A stretch of DNA of 64,000 bases from Palsa-1400 sp036501625 (GCA_036501625.1 DASXZY010000008.1:261416-325415); one strand, 5' to 3'. Shown: positions 43,807-53,917, counted from the stretch's first letter. The notes: generated from the sequence alone by a model not told the origin. Numbers and translations: made by a program.

Positions 43807-44778
43807 TCAAACGGCCTGCCCGCTTTGATCGCGTGGATCGAAGGCGTCGCGCAGGCCGTCGCCGACGAAGGTTAGCGCCAGCAACGTCAGCGCCAGCGCC
43901 GCTCCCGGAAAGACGATCAGCCACCAGTAAATCCGAATCGGGTTGATCTCCCCCGCCCCGCTGGCAATGAGCGAGCCAAGGCTGGCCTGGGGCGGCTGAA
44001 TGCCCAGGCCCAGGTAGCTTAAAAACGATTCGTAAAGAATGATCGAGGGGATCATCAGCGTCAAATAAACGATGATGATGCCATAGACGTTGGGCAGGAT
44101 GTGCCGCCAGATAATCCGCGCGTGGCTTGCGCCGAGCGCAAGGCTGGCATCAATGAACGGCCGGCGGCGCAAGGACAACACCTGGCCGCGCACAATCCGC
44201 GCCATGGTCAGCCATGACACCGCGCCCAGCCCCGCGAACAAGCCGGCCAATTGCAGAAATCGGGCGTTTTGATCGGAAATGGCATGCGGACCGGTTTGCC
44301 ATTTCGCCAGTACGGCGTTGAGGGCCGTGATGAGCACGATGACGAACACGACCGTTGGCATCGCGTAGAGAACATCGACGAACCGCATCATTGCGCTGTC
44401 CCATCGGCCGCCCGCGTAACCGGCCACCGCGCCCCACAAAACTCCGATGACCAAACTGACCGCTGCGCCGACCAGGCCCACAGCCAGGGAAATCAACGCG
44501 CCGTGACAGACGCGGCTTAACAGGTCGCGCCCGTGCTCGTCGGTGCCGAACCAGCAGTTCCGGCTGGGCGGGGCAAATTGCGCGTCGGAAATTGAGTCGG
44601 GCGGATGCGTCATGGCTTTGGGCAGAACGCCCGCCATGACCGCCGTCCGCCCCAGCGGCCACAATAAGACGAGGGCGATCAACGCCAGCAGAACCATCAG
44701 CGCCGCGGCCGCGCCGCGATTGCGCCAAAACCGGCGCCAGGCTCGCTGGTTGGGGCTGAGGTTGGCCGGGTCAGTCAT
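43807..44778 (-). CDS. oppC: Oligopeptide ABC transporter permease, OppC/DppC type
   Basis: The 323-residue protein has the N-terminal OppC region and about six membrane helices. WFGTDEHGRDLLSRV and the EAA-type loop ALGASHARIIWRHILPNV are typical of OppC/DppC. It starts inside the end of oppB (eight-base overlap). It forms the inner-membrane channel with OppB. ATPase subunits OppD/OppF are not in the window. Confidence 0.93.
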   Translation of the reverse strand: MTDPANLSPNQRAWRRFWRNRGAAAALMVLLALIALVLLWPLGRTAVMAGVLPKAMTHPPDSISDAQFAPPSRNCWFGTDEHGRDLLSRVCHGALISLAVGLVGAAVSLVIGVLWGAVAGYAGGRWDSAMMRFVDVLYAMPTVVFVIVLITALNAVLAKWQTGPHAISDQNARFLQLAGLFAGLGAVSWLTMARIVRGQVLSLRRRPFIDASLALGASHARIIWRHILPNVYGIIIVYLTLMIPSIILYESFLSYLGLGIQPPQASLGSLIASGAGEINPIRIYWWLIVFPGAALALTLLALTFVGDGLRDAFDPRDQSGQAV

Positions 44779-45685
44779 AACGAACGCGCGGATCCAGCCA
44801 CGCGTGGGCGAAATCCACCGCGAGGTTCAAGGCCAGCAATAGAATGGCGTAGAGCAGCACCAGCCCGACAACCATCGTGTAATCGGCATTCAGCGCGCTG
44901 TTGACCATGAAGACGCCGATCCCTGGGATTTGAAATAAATTCTCGACCACGAACGAGCCTGTCAATAGATCGGCCAGCATCGGCCCGGCGTAGGACAGCA
45001 CCGGCAGCACGGCGATGCGAAAAGCGTGCCGCAGAAGAATGGCCGTTTCGCCCAGGCCTTTGGCGCGCGCTGCCGTGATGAATTCGGAGTGCAAAGTCGT
45101 GAGCATGCCCTCGTGCATCAGGCGCGCCACGCGGCCGCTGAAATAAAGCCCCAAAGTCAGGGCCGGCAAAACGGCGTGCCACGGCGAGCCCCACAGCGCG
45201 ACGGGGAACCATCGCCATTTGAGGGCGAACAGCATGATGAAAACCGGCCCGATCACCAGGTTGGGCACGCAAATCACCGCCGCCGCGGCCAGATTGCCGG
45301 CGTAATCCCCCCAACCCGCCTTATGCACCGCCGTGAAAAAGCCCAGCGGAATGCCCGTTCCCATCGCGAAGAAAAACGCCAGCGCGCCGAGTGTCAACGA
45401 AACGGGCAGCCCGGCCGCGATGATGTCGGTCACGGAATGGTTGCGGTACTTCATGGAAGGGCCGAAGTCGCCGTGAAGAAGGCCGTTGAGATAGCGGGCA
45501 TATTGTTTGAGAACAGGCTCGTCCAAATGATACTTGGCCAGCAGATGATGCTCGATTTCCGGCGAGGCTGGGACGCGCTCCCGGTCAAACGGCCCGCCGG
45601 GCAGCGCATGCACAAGCAGGAAAGCCAGCAGGCTGGTCAAAAGCAGCAGAGGGAACAGGAACAGAATGCGTTTGACAAAATACAT
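44771..45685 (-). CDS. oppB: Oligopeptide ABC transporter permease, OppB/DppB type
   Basis: The 304-residue protein has the OppB start (FPLLLLTSLLAFLLVHALPGGPFD), six membrane helices, and the cytoplasmic EAA loop FITAARAKGLGETAILLRHAF. It begins 12 bases after oppA. With OppC it imports peptides bound by the lipoprotein upstream. Confidence 0.94.
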   Translation of the reverse strand: MYFVKRILFLFPLLLLTSLLAFLLVHALPGGPFDRERVPASPEIEHHLLAKYHLDEPVLKQYARYLNGLLHGDFGPSMKYRNHSVTDIIAAGLPVSLTLGALAFFFAMGTGIPLGFFTAVHKAGWGDYAGNLAAAAVICVPNLVIGPVFIMLFALKWRWFPVALWGSPWHAVLPALTLGLYFSGRVARLMHEGMLTTLHSEFITAARAKGLGETAILLRHAFRIAVLPVLSYAGPMLADLLTGSFVVENLFQIPGIGVFMVNSALNADYTMVVGLVLLYAILLLALNLAVDFAHAWLDPRVRYD

Positions 45686-45697
45686 GGCGCGCCAGTC

Positions 45698-47335
45698 CTA
45701 TTCGCCTCCGGTTTTCCAAATGGCATTGAGCGCGTGAATGTCCACCATGTTGGGATAAATCCCCTTGATGCGGGCAGGGTTGTAATAATTGAACCCAACG
45801 TAAAAATAGATCGGGATGATGGGCGCCTCATCATGCACCAGAATCGTTTCCGCCTCCCGCAGCAGCGCGGCGCGCTTGGACAAATCGGCCTCGCTGTTGG
45901 CTCGGTCCATCAAGGCGTCATAACGGGCATTTTTCCAGCCCGTGCGGTTATTCCCGTTGTCGCCGCGGAACAAATCCAGAAACGTATTGGGGTCGTCATA
46001 ATCGCCGAACCAGGAACTGCGGCTGATATCATAGTCGAGATGATTCTGGGCGACCAGATAAACCCGTTTCTCCATTTGCTTGAGGTCGATCTGGATGCCC
46101 AATTGTTCCCGCCACATCTGCTGCAACTCCACGGCCACGATTTCGTAAATTTTTCCGCCGCCTGCCGCGGCGTCAAATAAATACGCGCAGCGCGGAAAGC
46201 CCTTGCCGCCGGGATACCCGGCTTCGGCAAGCAGGCGGCGCGCCTGGGCGGGGCCGTATCCCAGCCCGGTGGCGGTTTCGCAGTTGGCCGTGCCGTCGGG
46301 TACGAGATGGTCCGCCACGGCCTCGCCGCCGCGCAGGAATTTTTCCACCAGCCGGTGTTTGTCGATGGCCAGGGCCAGCGCCTTGCGGACACGGACATCG
46401 TTGAAGGGCGGGCGGCTTGTGTTGCATCGCAGAAAATAGGTGGCCAGATAGGGAAAGGTATGGAAGTCAGGGCGGTTGCGCAGCACATCCAGCAATTCGT
46501 TCGGGACATTTTCGCGGTCCCAAATGATGTCGGCCCCGCCAGTCTGGTAAAGATTCAAGGCCGTGGCGGGCGCGCTGATCGGAAGGCAATCGACGACCGC
46601 GCAGCGCGTGTTGGCGGCATCCCAATAATACGGATTCTTGACAAGGCGGATTCGGTCGTTGAGCCGCCACTCCTCCAACAAATACGGGCCGCTCGCCGGC
46701 AAGGGGCGGGCGCGCATCCAATCTTCGCCATGCTGCTCGATGATTTTGCGCGGCACGACCGCGAGCGTTTGAAACGCGCAGAGGTCCAGGAAGAAAGCCG
46801 TGGGATGATTCAATTCAACCCGCACCGTGCGCGCGTCGATGGCTTTGACGCCGACTTGGGACGGGTCCTTGATCTCGCCGCTGTTATAGGCCCGCCCGTT
46901 CTTGATGTAGAAAAGCTGCCCGGCGTATTCGGAGGCGGTCATCGGGTCCAGCGCCCGCAGCCATGAATAAACCACGTCGCTGGCCGTGATGGGTTCGTTC
47001 GGCGACCATCTTAGGTTGTCCCGCAAATGAAACGTGTAGATGCGGCCATCCGGAGAAATGTCCCAGCTTTCGGCCAGGCCGGGAACAGGGCGGCCCGTAG
47101 CCGGATCGTTGCGGGCCAACCCTTCAAACAGAGCGCCGATGACGCGCAAATCCGCCAGGCCGGTGCCCAGGGCCGGGTCCAGCGTCTCCGGGTCCGGCCC
47201 ATTGATGATGACCAAGTCCGCCTTGGGCTGGCCGCCGCCGCAACCAGCCAGCAGCAGGCCGGCTGCCACGAGGACCCCGGCCATCAGAGACTGTTGGAAA
47301 ACAGCTCGACGCCGGTTCGGCGGCGCCACGCTCAT
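45698..47335 (-). CDS. oppA: Peptide-binding lipoprotein of an Opp-type ABC importer
   Basis: The 545-residue protein has a lipobox LLLAGC with Cys32. The mature region has PETLDPALGTGLADLRVI, LAESWDISPDGRIYTFHLRD and DPMTASEYAGQLFYI, typical of family 5 solute-binding proteins. It captures oligopeptides in the periplasm. It lies six bases after secG and two genes after tpiA, so it may be expressed with glycolytic genes. Confidence 0.93.
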   Translation of the reverse strand: MSVAPPNRRRAVFQQSLMAGVLVAAGLLLAGCGGGQPKADLVIINGPDPETLDPALGTGLADLRVIGALFEGLARNDPATGRPVPGLAESWDISPDGRIYTFHLRDNLRWSPNEPITASDVVYSWLRALDPMTASEYAGQLFYIKNGRAYNSGEIKDPSQVGVKAIDARTVRVELNHPTAFFLDLCAFQTLAVVPRKIIEQHGEDWMRARPLPASGPYLLEEWRLNDRIRLVKNPYYWDAANTRCAVVDCLPISAPATALNLYQTGGADIIWDRENVPNELLDVLRNRPDFHTFPYLATYFLRCNTSRPPFNDVRVRKALALAIDKHRLVEKFLRGGEAVADHLVPDGTANCETATGLGYGPAQARRLLAEAGYPGGKGFPRCAYLFDAAAGGGKIYEIVAVELQQMWREQLGIQIDLKQMEKRVYLVAQNHLDYDISRSSWFGDYDDPNTFLDLFRGDNGNNRTGWKNARYDALMDRANSEADLSKRAALLREAETILVHDEAPIIPIYFYVGFNYYNPARIKGIYPNMVDIHALNAIWKTGGE

Positions 47336-47341
47336 CGCCGG

Positions 47342-47815
47342 TTACCGGTTGGTTTTGGCCGTCGATGCGGGCGGAGGAGAGGACGGCTGGGCCGGAGCAG
47401 CGGCGGCGCTGGGCGCGGCCGCGGGAATATTGGACAACTGCAAGAGGCCGGTTCCCGGGGCTTGGGCCGGAGCGGCTGGGCCAGGGGCCGAGACCGGCGC
47501 GGTGGCCGCCGGACCAATAGGCGCGCCAGAGCCTGAAAGCAGCTTCTTCGCCAGCAGCGAGGCGCTGCTCGGCGCTTTGTGCGACGCCATCAGCGCCATC
47601 ACAAGGGCCAGACCGAAAAAGATGCCCGCCATATATTTGGTAATCTTGGTCAGCACGTTGCCCGAACCGGCCCCGAAGAGGGCGTCGGTGGCCGCGCCGC
47701 CAAAGGCCATGCCGGCGCCGGCCTCTTTCTTGGGCAATTGCAGCAGGACCAGGAACACCAGAAAGACACAGTCCAGGAACATCAATACTGTCAATAATAT
47801 ATATAATATGCTCAT
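47342..47815 (-). CDS. secG: Preprotein translocase subunit SecG
   Basis: The 157-residue protein has two membrane helices (ILYILLTVLMFLDCVFLVFLVL and YMAGIFFGLALVMALMAS) around the conserved loop GGAATDALFGAGSGNVLTKIT, typical of SecG. A Pro/Ala-rich tail of about 60 residues follows and makes it longer than most SecG. It sits in the frequent pgk-tpiA-secG order. Confidence 0.94.
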   Translation of the reverse strand: MSILYILLTVLMFLDCVFLVFLVLLQLPKKEAGAGMAFGGAATDALFGAGSGNVLTKITKYMAGIFFGLALVMALMASHKAPSSASLLAKKLLSGSGAPIGPAATAPVSAPGPAAPAQAPGTGLLQLSNIPAAAPSAAAAPAQPSSPPPASTAKTNR

Positions 47816-47821
47816 ACTTCT

Positions 47822-48586
47822 TTAAATCGAGTTCTTGATTATATCAGAAAAACTCCGGGCGTCCAGTGCCGCGCCGCCGACCAGCGCGCCATCCACATCC
47901 GGCTGGCCCATCAATTCGCGGGCATTGGCCGGTTTGACGCTGCCGCCGTATTGGATGCGCACGCGCCCGGCCACGGCCTGGCCATGCGTTTGCGCGAGCA
48001 ATTGGCGGATGAAAGCATGCGCCTCCTGCGCCTGGGCGGAGGTCGCGGTGCGGCCCGTGCCGATGGCCCAAACCGGCTCGTAGGCGACCACCGTTTCGTC
48101 CATTTGCCCGGCCGTCAAACCGGCGAAGCTGCCGCGCACCTGGGTTTCCAGCGCTTTTTGCATCAAGCCGCCTTCGCGTTCCGCCAGCGTCTCGCCGACG
48201 CACACGATGGGCCGGAGCGAAGCGGCGTGGGCGGCGCGCGCTTTGGCGGCAATCAATTCGCTGCTTTCCTTCTGGTATTGGCGGCGTTCGGAATGGCCCA
48301 GAATGACATAGCGGACAGAAAATTCCTTGAGCATTCCGGCCGCGATTTCGCCCGTGAAGGCGCCATCGTTGTGCTCGCTCATGTTTTGCGCCCCAAGGCG
48401 GATGCTGCTGTCCAAAACCTCCTTGGCGACTTCGCACAGGGCGGTGAAAGGCGGGCAGATGACGACATCGACCTCCTTGATATGGGCCAATTCCAGTTTG
48501 AGATGGCGGACGAGGGACAGCGCCTCAGCGGCTGTCTTGTTCATCTTCCAATTGCCTGCGATGATGAGTTTGCGTTCTTTGTTCAT
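47822..48586 (-). CDS. tpiA: Triosephosphate isomerase
   Basis: The 254-residue enzyme starts IIAGNWKMNKT, with the catalytic Lys, His in VILGHSERRQY and Glu in VVAYEPVWAIGTG, and ends with the phosphate-binding YGGSVKPANA and DGALVGGAAL. It interconverts dihydroxyacetone phosphate and glyceraldehyde-3-phosphate. ATG 48586 overlaps the pgk stop as TAATG. Confidence 0.97.
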   Translation of the reverse strand: MNKERKLIIAGNWKMNKTAAEALSLVRHLKLELAHIKEVDVVICPPFTALCEVAKEVLDSSIRLGAQNMSEHNDGAFTGEIAAGMLKEFSVRYVILGHSERRQYQKESSELIAAKARAAHAASLRPIVCVGETLAEREGGLMQKALETQVRGSFAGLTAGQMDETVVAYEPVWAIGTGRTATSAQAQEAHAFIRQLLAQTHGQAVAGRVRIQYGGSVKPANARELMGQPDVDGALVGGAALDARSFSDIIKNSI

Positions 48587-49842
48587 TAGGATTTGTCGGA
48601 AAGCGCCGCCACGCCGGGCAGGACGCGCCCCTCTAAAAATTCCAGGCTGGCCCCGCCGCCTGTGCTTGTAAAAGTGACTTTGTCGCCCAGGCCGGCTTGA
48701 TTGAGCGCCTTGACGCTGTCCCCGCCGCCGATGATGCTTTTGGCGCCGCTCTGAGTCGCCTCCGCCACGGCATGGGCCACCACGTTGGTGCCCTCGGCAA
48801 AACGCGCGTCCTCGAAGAGGCCCATCGGGCCGTTCCAAATGATGGTCTTCGCTTTGAGAATGATTTCACTGTAACGCCGAGCCGTGTCCGGGCCGATGTC
48901 GAAACCTTCCGCATCGGACGGAATATCGCGCTCCTTGTTAATGCGCGGATTTTGATTTTCAAAAACGGGTTTGCCTTTTTTGTTGAGCTTGCCGGTGTTG
49001 ACGGGTGTGGCGATGACATTGTCCGACGGCAGCAGAAACTGGACGTTGCGGACTTTGGCTTTTTCCATCGCGGCCCGGGCGACGTCTTGTTTGTCCGGTT
49101 CGGACAGCGATTGGCCAACCTTGCAACCCATGGCCAATTTAAAAGTGTAGGCCATCGCGCCGCCGATCAATATGGTGTCGGCCATTTCTAGCAGGCGGTC
49201 GATGACCTTGATTTTATCGGAAACTTTGGCCCCGCCGAGAATGACGACGAATGGGCGGGACGGGTTATCCAATTCACGGCCGAGGTAGCGCAATTCGCGC
49301 TCCATCAACAAGCCGGCCGCGCATTGGCCGCCGCGCCCCGCAATGACACGAGCCACGCCTTCGGTCGAAGCATGGGCGCGATGAGCCGCGCCAAAGGCAT
49401 CGTTGACATACAGGCTGGCCAGGCGGCCCAGCTTTTCGGCAAAGCCAGGGTCATTGGCTTCTTCCTCATTATAATAGCGGACATTTTCCAGCAGCAGGAT
49501 GGAGCCGGGCTGGAGGGCGGCGGCGGCTTTTTCGGCCACGGGGCCGATGCAATCGCCGGCAAAGGCCACGGGCTGGCCGATCATTTCGGAAAGCATTTCC
49601 GCCACGGGGCGAAGGGACATGGAAGGCTCGCGTTTGCCTTTGGGCCGGCCGAGATGGGCTGCCAGAATGACCTTGGCTCCTTTGGCCACGAGCATGAGCA
49701 GCGTAGGCAGGGTTTCCTTGATGCGAGTGACATCGTTAATGACCATTTTCCCGCCCTGTTCCTCCATGGGAACATTGTAATCGACCCGCACCAGCACGGG
49801 CTGCCCTCTGACCTCAAGGTCATGCACGCTCATTTTATTCAT
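48586..49842 (-). CDS. pgk: Phosphoglycerate kinase
   Basis: The 418-residue product begins MNKMSVHDLEVRGQPVLVRV and has the Pgk signature VRVDYNVPMEE, AHLGRPKG, and the nucleotide-binding end IIGGGDSVKALNQAG with TSTGGGASLEFLEG. It makes ATP from 1,3-bisphosphoglycerate. ATG 49842 is preferred to 49833 on homology; neither has a strong Shine-Dalgarno. The in-frame sequence upstream is a basic, non-conserved stretch that overlaps cheA. Confidence 0.97.
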   Translation of the reverse strand: MNKMSVHDLEVRGQPVLVRVDYNVPMEEQGGKMVINDVTRIKETLPTLLMLVAKGAKVILAAHLGRPKGKREPSMSLRPVAEMLSEMIGQPVAFAGDCIGPVAEKAAAALQPGSILLLENVRYYNEEEANDPGFAEKLGRLASLYVNDAFGAAHRAHASTEGVARVIAGRGGQCAAGLLMERELRYLGRELDNPSRPFVVILGGAKVSDKIKVIDRLLEMADTILIGGAMAYTFKLAMGCKVGQSLSEPDKQDVARAAMEKAKVRNVQFLLPSDNVIATPVNTGKLNKKGKPVFENQNPRINKERDIPSDAEGFDIGPDTARRYSEIILKAKTIIWNGPMGLFEDARFAEGTNVVAHAVAEATQSGAKSIIGGGDSVKALNQAGLGDKVTFTSTGGGASLEFLEGRVLPGVAALSDKS

Positions 49843-49910
49843 AAAGCGCGCCAAGCTTAATCGGCATCGCCAGGAATTCAACTGAGAAACGGCGGGGGCG
49901 CGGGGCGGGG

Positions 49911-51548
49911 TTAGTTCAGGGCGTTGACGTCCAGGATCAAGCCGACCCGGCCGTCTCCCAGGATGGCGGCGCCGGCGATGCTTGGGTTGCGCTGGCGGAT
50001 GGTCTCGCTGACGTTCTTGATCACGACTTCCTGCCGGTGCAAAAGCTGGTCCACCAGCAGGCACTTGAGGGTCGGGCCGGTTTGAACCACCACGATGATG
50101 CCTTCGCCGGCTTCCGGTTGAATTCCAAAATGCTCGCCTAACCGGAGCATCGGGATGACGCGCCCGCGCAGGTTGACGATTTCTCCCCGGCCAGGAAGGG
50201 TCGAAATCATGCCGGGTCGCGGGCGGAATGATTCGCGCGCCAGCAATGTAGGCAGAATATAACGCTCGCCGCCGACCATGACAATCAGGCCGTCGATAAT
50301 GGCCATGGTCAGGGGCAGCACCAACTTGAAGAGCGTGCCTTGGCCGGGGCCGGATTCGACATCCACGCGCCCGCGCAGCCGTTCGATGTTCCGGCGAACC
50401 ACGTCCAACCCGACGCCGCGGCCGGAAAGATCGGTGACTTCCTGGGCTGTGGAGAAACCGGGGGTAAAGATGAATTGCCAAATCTCCAGGTCGGTTAGCT
50501 TGGCGCCCGGCTCGGCCAGGCCCTTGGCGGCGGCCTTGGCCAAGATGCGCTCCCTGTCCAAGCCCTGCCCGTCGTCTTGCAGTTCGACGATGATGCCGCC
50601 GGATTGATGGCGCGCCCGCAAATGGATGACGCCGGCGCGGGGCTTGCCGCGGGCTTCGCGGGCTTCGGGAGATTCGAGGCCGTGGTCGATGGCATTGCGC
50701 ACCATATGCAGGAGCGGGTCGGCCAGTTGCTCGACCAGGTTGCGATCCAACTCCGTTTCCTCGCCCTCGGTGATCAATTGGACTTCCTTATTTTGGCGCG
50801 CGGCAAGATCGCGCACGACTCGCGCCATTTTTTGGAAGACGCCGCGAATGGGCACCATGCGCAGGGAAAGGCTCACGCGCTGCAATTCGCGGGTGACGCG
50901 CGCCATTTGGGCCATGTTGCGCGCCAATTGGGGATTGGCGGCGGCCTGCGAATTGGTGTCCTGCGCGACCAGCGATTGCGCGATCATGAGTTCACCCACC
51001 AAATCGACCAGGCTGTCGAGCTTGCCGGTATCGACCTTGACGGTGGCGCTTTCGGACGCGGAGACCGGCGCGGACGTTTCGGCGGGCCGAGGAGACGGTT
51101 CCGGTTTCGGCTGGACGGCCATGGCGGCCTCGATTTTGCCCATGAAATCCGAGATTGAAATCGCGATGGGCGACAGCGGCGCGGCGCCGGTGAGTTGCGC
51201 GTCAATTTGATCGATGAATTGCTTAAGAAGGTCGCGTCCGCGAAGGATCAATTCGATGCCCGGCGCGTCGAAGGCCAGCTTTTGCTGGCGGGCCAGGTCC
51301 AAAAGAGACTCCAGGCCGTGCGCCAATTGGCTGATTGGATTGAGATTGAGAAAGCCCGCGCCGCCTTTGAAGGTGTGGAAGGAGCGAAAGACGCTGTTCA
51401 AAGTATCGGCGTCGTCCGGATGCTCCTCCAGCATGAGCGCGCCCTGTTCGATGTTATTCAGGTGCTCGCGAGATTCGATGACATACTCTTTGAGCAGGTC
51501 GCCATCGCTTTCGAGATTCAGGACGATGGGGGAATCGGCGTCGCTCAT
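49911..51548 (-). CDS. cheA: Chemotaxis histidine kinase CheA without P2 domain
   Basis: The 545-residue protein has an N-terminal Hpt domain (P1) with His58 in FHTFKGGAGFL, a short Pro-rich linker (about 145-170) with no P2, the dimerisation P3, a HATPase with MVRNAIDHGLES and LSGRGVGLDVV, and a CheW-like P5. Typical CheA is near 650 residues. Lack of P2 reduces phosphotransfer efficiency to CheY, a feature seen in other non-classical systems. It follows cheW with an ATGA-type overlap. Confidence 0.95.
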   Translation of the reverse strand: MSDADSPIVLNLESDGDLLKEYVIESREHLNNIEQGALMLEEHPDDADTLNSVFRSFHTFKGGAGFLNLNPISQLAHGLESLLDLARQQKLAFDAPGIELILRGRDLLKQFIDQIDAQLTGAAPLSPIAISISDFMGKIEAAMAVQPKPEPSPRPAETSAPVSASESATVKVDTGKLDSLVDLVGELMIAQSLVAQDTNSQAAANPQLARNMAQMARVTRELQRVSLSLRMVPIRGVFQKMARVVRDLAARQNKEVQLITEGEETELDRNLVEQLADPLLHMVRNAIDHGLESPEAREARGKPRAGVIHLRARHQSGGIIVELQDDGQGLDRERILAKAAAKGLAEPGAKLTDLEIWQFIFTPGFSTAQEVTDLSGRGVGLDVVRRNIERLRGRVDVESGPGQGTLFKLVLPLTMAIIDGLIVMVGGERYILPTLLARESFRPRPGMISTLPGRGEIVNLRGRVIPMLRLGEHFGIQPEAGEGIIVVVQTGPTLKCLLVDQLLHRQEVVIKNVSETIRQRNPSIAGAAILGDGRVGLILDVNALN

Positions 51549-52042
51549 GACGGCGCGGATGTTTGGTCGCGGAGGATGCGGTCCAGATCGAGCAGGATTT
51601 TGACGGCCTGGCCGGATTTGGCGACGCCCAGCAACGGCTGGTCTTCCATGCGCCGGCCAAAATCGGGCGGCGCTTCAATGTCCTTTTCCGAAAGATGAAT
51701 CACTTCGTCCACGGTATCGACCCACAATCCGGTCAAGGCGCCCGCCGCATCCGCCTGCCGGCCTTGGACGACCACGATGCATGAGCGGTCATGGCCGGCG
51801 GCGGCCGGCAAACCGAACATGGCGCGCAAGTCCAGCACCGGAATGATTTTCCCGCGAAGGTTGATGACGCCCCGGATATGCGGGGGCATTTTCGGGACGG
51901 GGGTGATGGCAATCAGCCGCAAAATCTCGCGCACCCGCAAAATGTCGATGCCGTACGATTGGCCTCCCAGGACAAACGTAAGGTATTTGCCCGGCCGCGC
52001 CGCGGATGGAGCCTCGGCAATAGAGCATTCTCCGGCTTTCAT
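51545..52042 (-). CDS. cheW: Chemotaxis coupling protein CheW
   Basis: The 165-residue protein has the CheW SH3-like pattern: YLTFVLGGQSYGIDILRVREI, HIRGVINLRGKIIPVLDLR and VDTVDEVIHLSEKDIEAPP. It links receptors to CheA. It is divergent from cheR, with 125 bases between the starts. No receptor (methyl-accepting protein) gene is in the window. Confidence 0.94.
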   Translation of the reverse strand: MKAGECSIAEAPSAARPGKYLTFVLGGQSYGIDILRVREILRLIAITPVPKMPPHIRGVINLRGKIIPVLDLRAMFGLPAAAGHDRSCIVVVQGRQADAAGALTGLWVDTVDEVIHLSEKDIEAPPDFGRRMEDQPLLGVAKSGQAVKILLDLDRILRDQTSAPS

Positions 52043-52167
52043 GACATGATGCCTGATAATTTGTCGGCATCTCGCGGGGAAACTTAATCTCTTAACTTGC
52101 CGCCAGGATCGGGATTAAAAACGTTAAGTGCCGGCGCGAAAAATCCGATGCCAAGAGAGGATTTCGC

Positions 52168-53058
52168 ATGGTTACATTATCCAGCAACCCTTGGCCCAGC
52201 CCGGCGGAATATGAATTCATCCGCCAACTGGCCTACACGCACAGCCGCATCCATTTGGGCCTCGATAAAAAGGAAATGGTGGGCCAGCGCCTGCAACGGC
52301 GTCTGAAAGCTCTCGGACTGGCCGGCTTCCAGGAGTATTGCGAATTCCTCAAAGGCCCCGAGGGCGGCAACGAATTGACGAGCCTGATCGACGTTATCTC
52401 GACCAATGTCACCAGCTTCTTTCGCGAAGAGCAGCATTTTCAATTTCTCTCCAACGCCGCGCTGCCGCAATGGGCGGCCAGCCCAAATCGCCGGGTCGGA
52501 GATGTCTTCCGCGTTTGGAGCGCCGGTTGTTCGTCAGGCGAGGAGCCTTATTCGGCGGCCATCGTGCTGGCAGAATTTTTTGCCCGCAACCCAAGGCATC
52601 GCGGCCACGTGATGGCATCGGACATTTCCGGGGACATGCTCCAGCGCGCGCGCGCGGGCGTTTATCGAACCGATCAAATCAGGTTGCCGGAAGTGGAATG
52701 GCTGAAACGCTATTTCCTGAAAGGCGTCGGCGCTTTCCAAGGCTGCTGCCGGGTCAAGGACGAACTCAAAAAGCTGGTGGCCTTTCACCATGCCAATCTC
52801 TTTGCCCCCGGCTTTCCGACGCACGAACAGATGGACGCCATTTTGTGCCGGAACGTGATGATTTATTTTAACCGGCGGACCCAGGAAGAATTGGTGCAGC
52901 GATTGTCGGCCCGGCTGGCTCCGGGCGGGTATTTGCTCATCGGGCATTCGGACAGCCTGCTGGGGCTGCCGCACGCTTTCACGCCGATCGGCCCCAGCGT
53001 TTACCGCCTCATCCCCCCCGCCGCGCGGGCTCCCGCGCAGCGCCTTGCCATCGCATAA
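52168..53058 (+). CDS. cheR: Chemotaxis methyltransferase CheR
   Basis: The 296-residue protein has the all-alpha N-terminal domain and the SAM-binding domain with VWSAGCSSGEEPYSAAI, and FHHANLFAPGFP and DAILCRNVMIYFN. CheR methylates glutamates of chemoreceptors. It starts the plus-strand arm of the cluster, four bases before the HDOD gene. Confidence 0.95.
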   Translation: MVTLSSNPWPSPAEYEFIRQLAYTHSRIHLGLDKKEMVGQRLQRRLKALGLAGFQEYCEFLKGPEGGNELTSLIDVISTNVTSFFREEQHFQFLSNAALPQWAASPNRRVGDVFRVWSAGCSSGEEPYSAAIVLAEFFARNPRHRGHVMASDISGDMLQRARAGVYRTDQIRLPEVEWLKRYFLKGVGAFQGCCRVKDELKKLVAFHHANLFAPGFPTHEQMDAILCRNVMIYFNRRTQEELVQRLSARLAPGGYLLIGHSDSLLGLPHAFTPIGPSVYRLIPPAARAPAQRLAIA

Positions 53059-53062
53059 AATT

Positions 53063-53917
53063 ATGACGGCCACAGAAATTATCGGTCAAGTCAAAGAATT
53101 GCCCATGGTGCCGGATACGGCGCGCAAGATGCTGACCATGCTCAACCGCGCCGACACCCACCGCGACGAACTCATCCGCATGCTCCGCTGCGACAATGTG
53201 CTGACGGCCAAGCTGCTGCGCGTTTGCAATTCCGCCCACACTGGATTGAAAAATCCAGTCGCTTCCATCGATCAGGCGGTCCTCCTGCTGGGAGACAATA
53301 CGATTTTTCGCATGGTTTGCGCCATCGGCTTCGGCGGCTCGATGGGATTCACCCTGCCCGGCTATTCCGCCGAGGCCAACGGGTTGTGGGGCCATTCCCT
53401 CAGCACCGGCATGGGCGCGGAATACTTGACCGAGGTCGAAGCCTACGGCGAGTTCCAGCCTTCGATGGCCTTCACGGCCGGCCTTCTTCATGACATCGGC
53501 AAGCTCGTCCTAAACCAGGCGCTTTCCCCGAAATGCCGGACGGAAATCCGCGCGCTGATGTCGATGGACAACCTCTCACGCGTCGATGCCGAACGGCTCG
53601 TGCTCGGCGCCAGCCATGCGGAAATCGGCGCCTGTCTTTTGCAAAAGTGGGCCTTGCCGGAGGTCATCATTGAAGCGGTCGCCAACCATCATTCGCCCAT
53701 CGTGCAACCCGCCGTGCAGCTTTCGGCGGTCGTTTATCTGGCGAATTGCGCGGCGCATCTTTGCGGGCCGACTCCGGGCGGCTCCGATGCTTTCGCGATT
53801 CGCCCCAGCCCGGCCATGGCGCAGTTGCTCGGGATGCAACTCGATCGGGTCGAGCAGATTGTCACGGGCGTCCACGGCGCGATGAAAGCCGTCGGCCAAT
53901 TTATGTCCGCCGCATGA
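53063..53917 (+). CDS. HDOD domain protein of the chemosensory cluster
   Basis: The 284-residue product has an HDOD domain starting ELPMVPDTARKMLTML and RVCNSAHTGLKNPVASIDQAV. It contains LLHDIGKLVLNQAL and VANHHSPIVQPAVQL, so HD-type metal residues remain partly conserved. HDOD proteins occur in signalling loci and may act as scaffolds; some lack enzyme activity. It sits between cheR and cheB and overlaps cheB as ATGA. Function is not established. Confidence 0.88.
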   Translation: MTATEIIGQVKELPMVPDTARKMLTMLNRADTHRDELIRMLRCDNVLTAKLLRVCNSAHTGLKNPVASIDQAVLLLGDNTIFRMVCAIGFGGSMGFTLPGYSAEANGLWGHSLSTGMGAEYLTEVEAYGEFQPSMAFTAGLLHDIGKLVLNQALSPKCRTEIRALMSMDNLSRVDAERLVLGASHAEIGACLLQKWALPEVIIEAVANHHSPIVQPAVQLSAVVYLANCAAHLCGPTPGGSDAFAIRPSPAMAQLLGMQLDRVEQIVTGVHGAMKAVGQFMSAA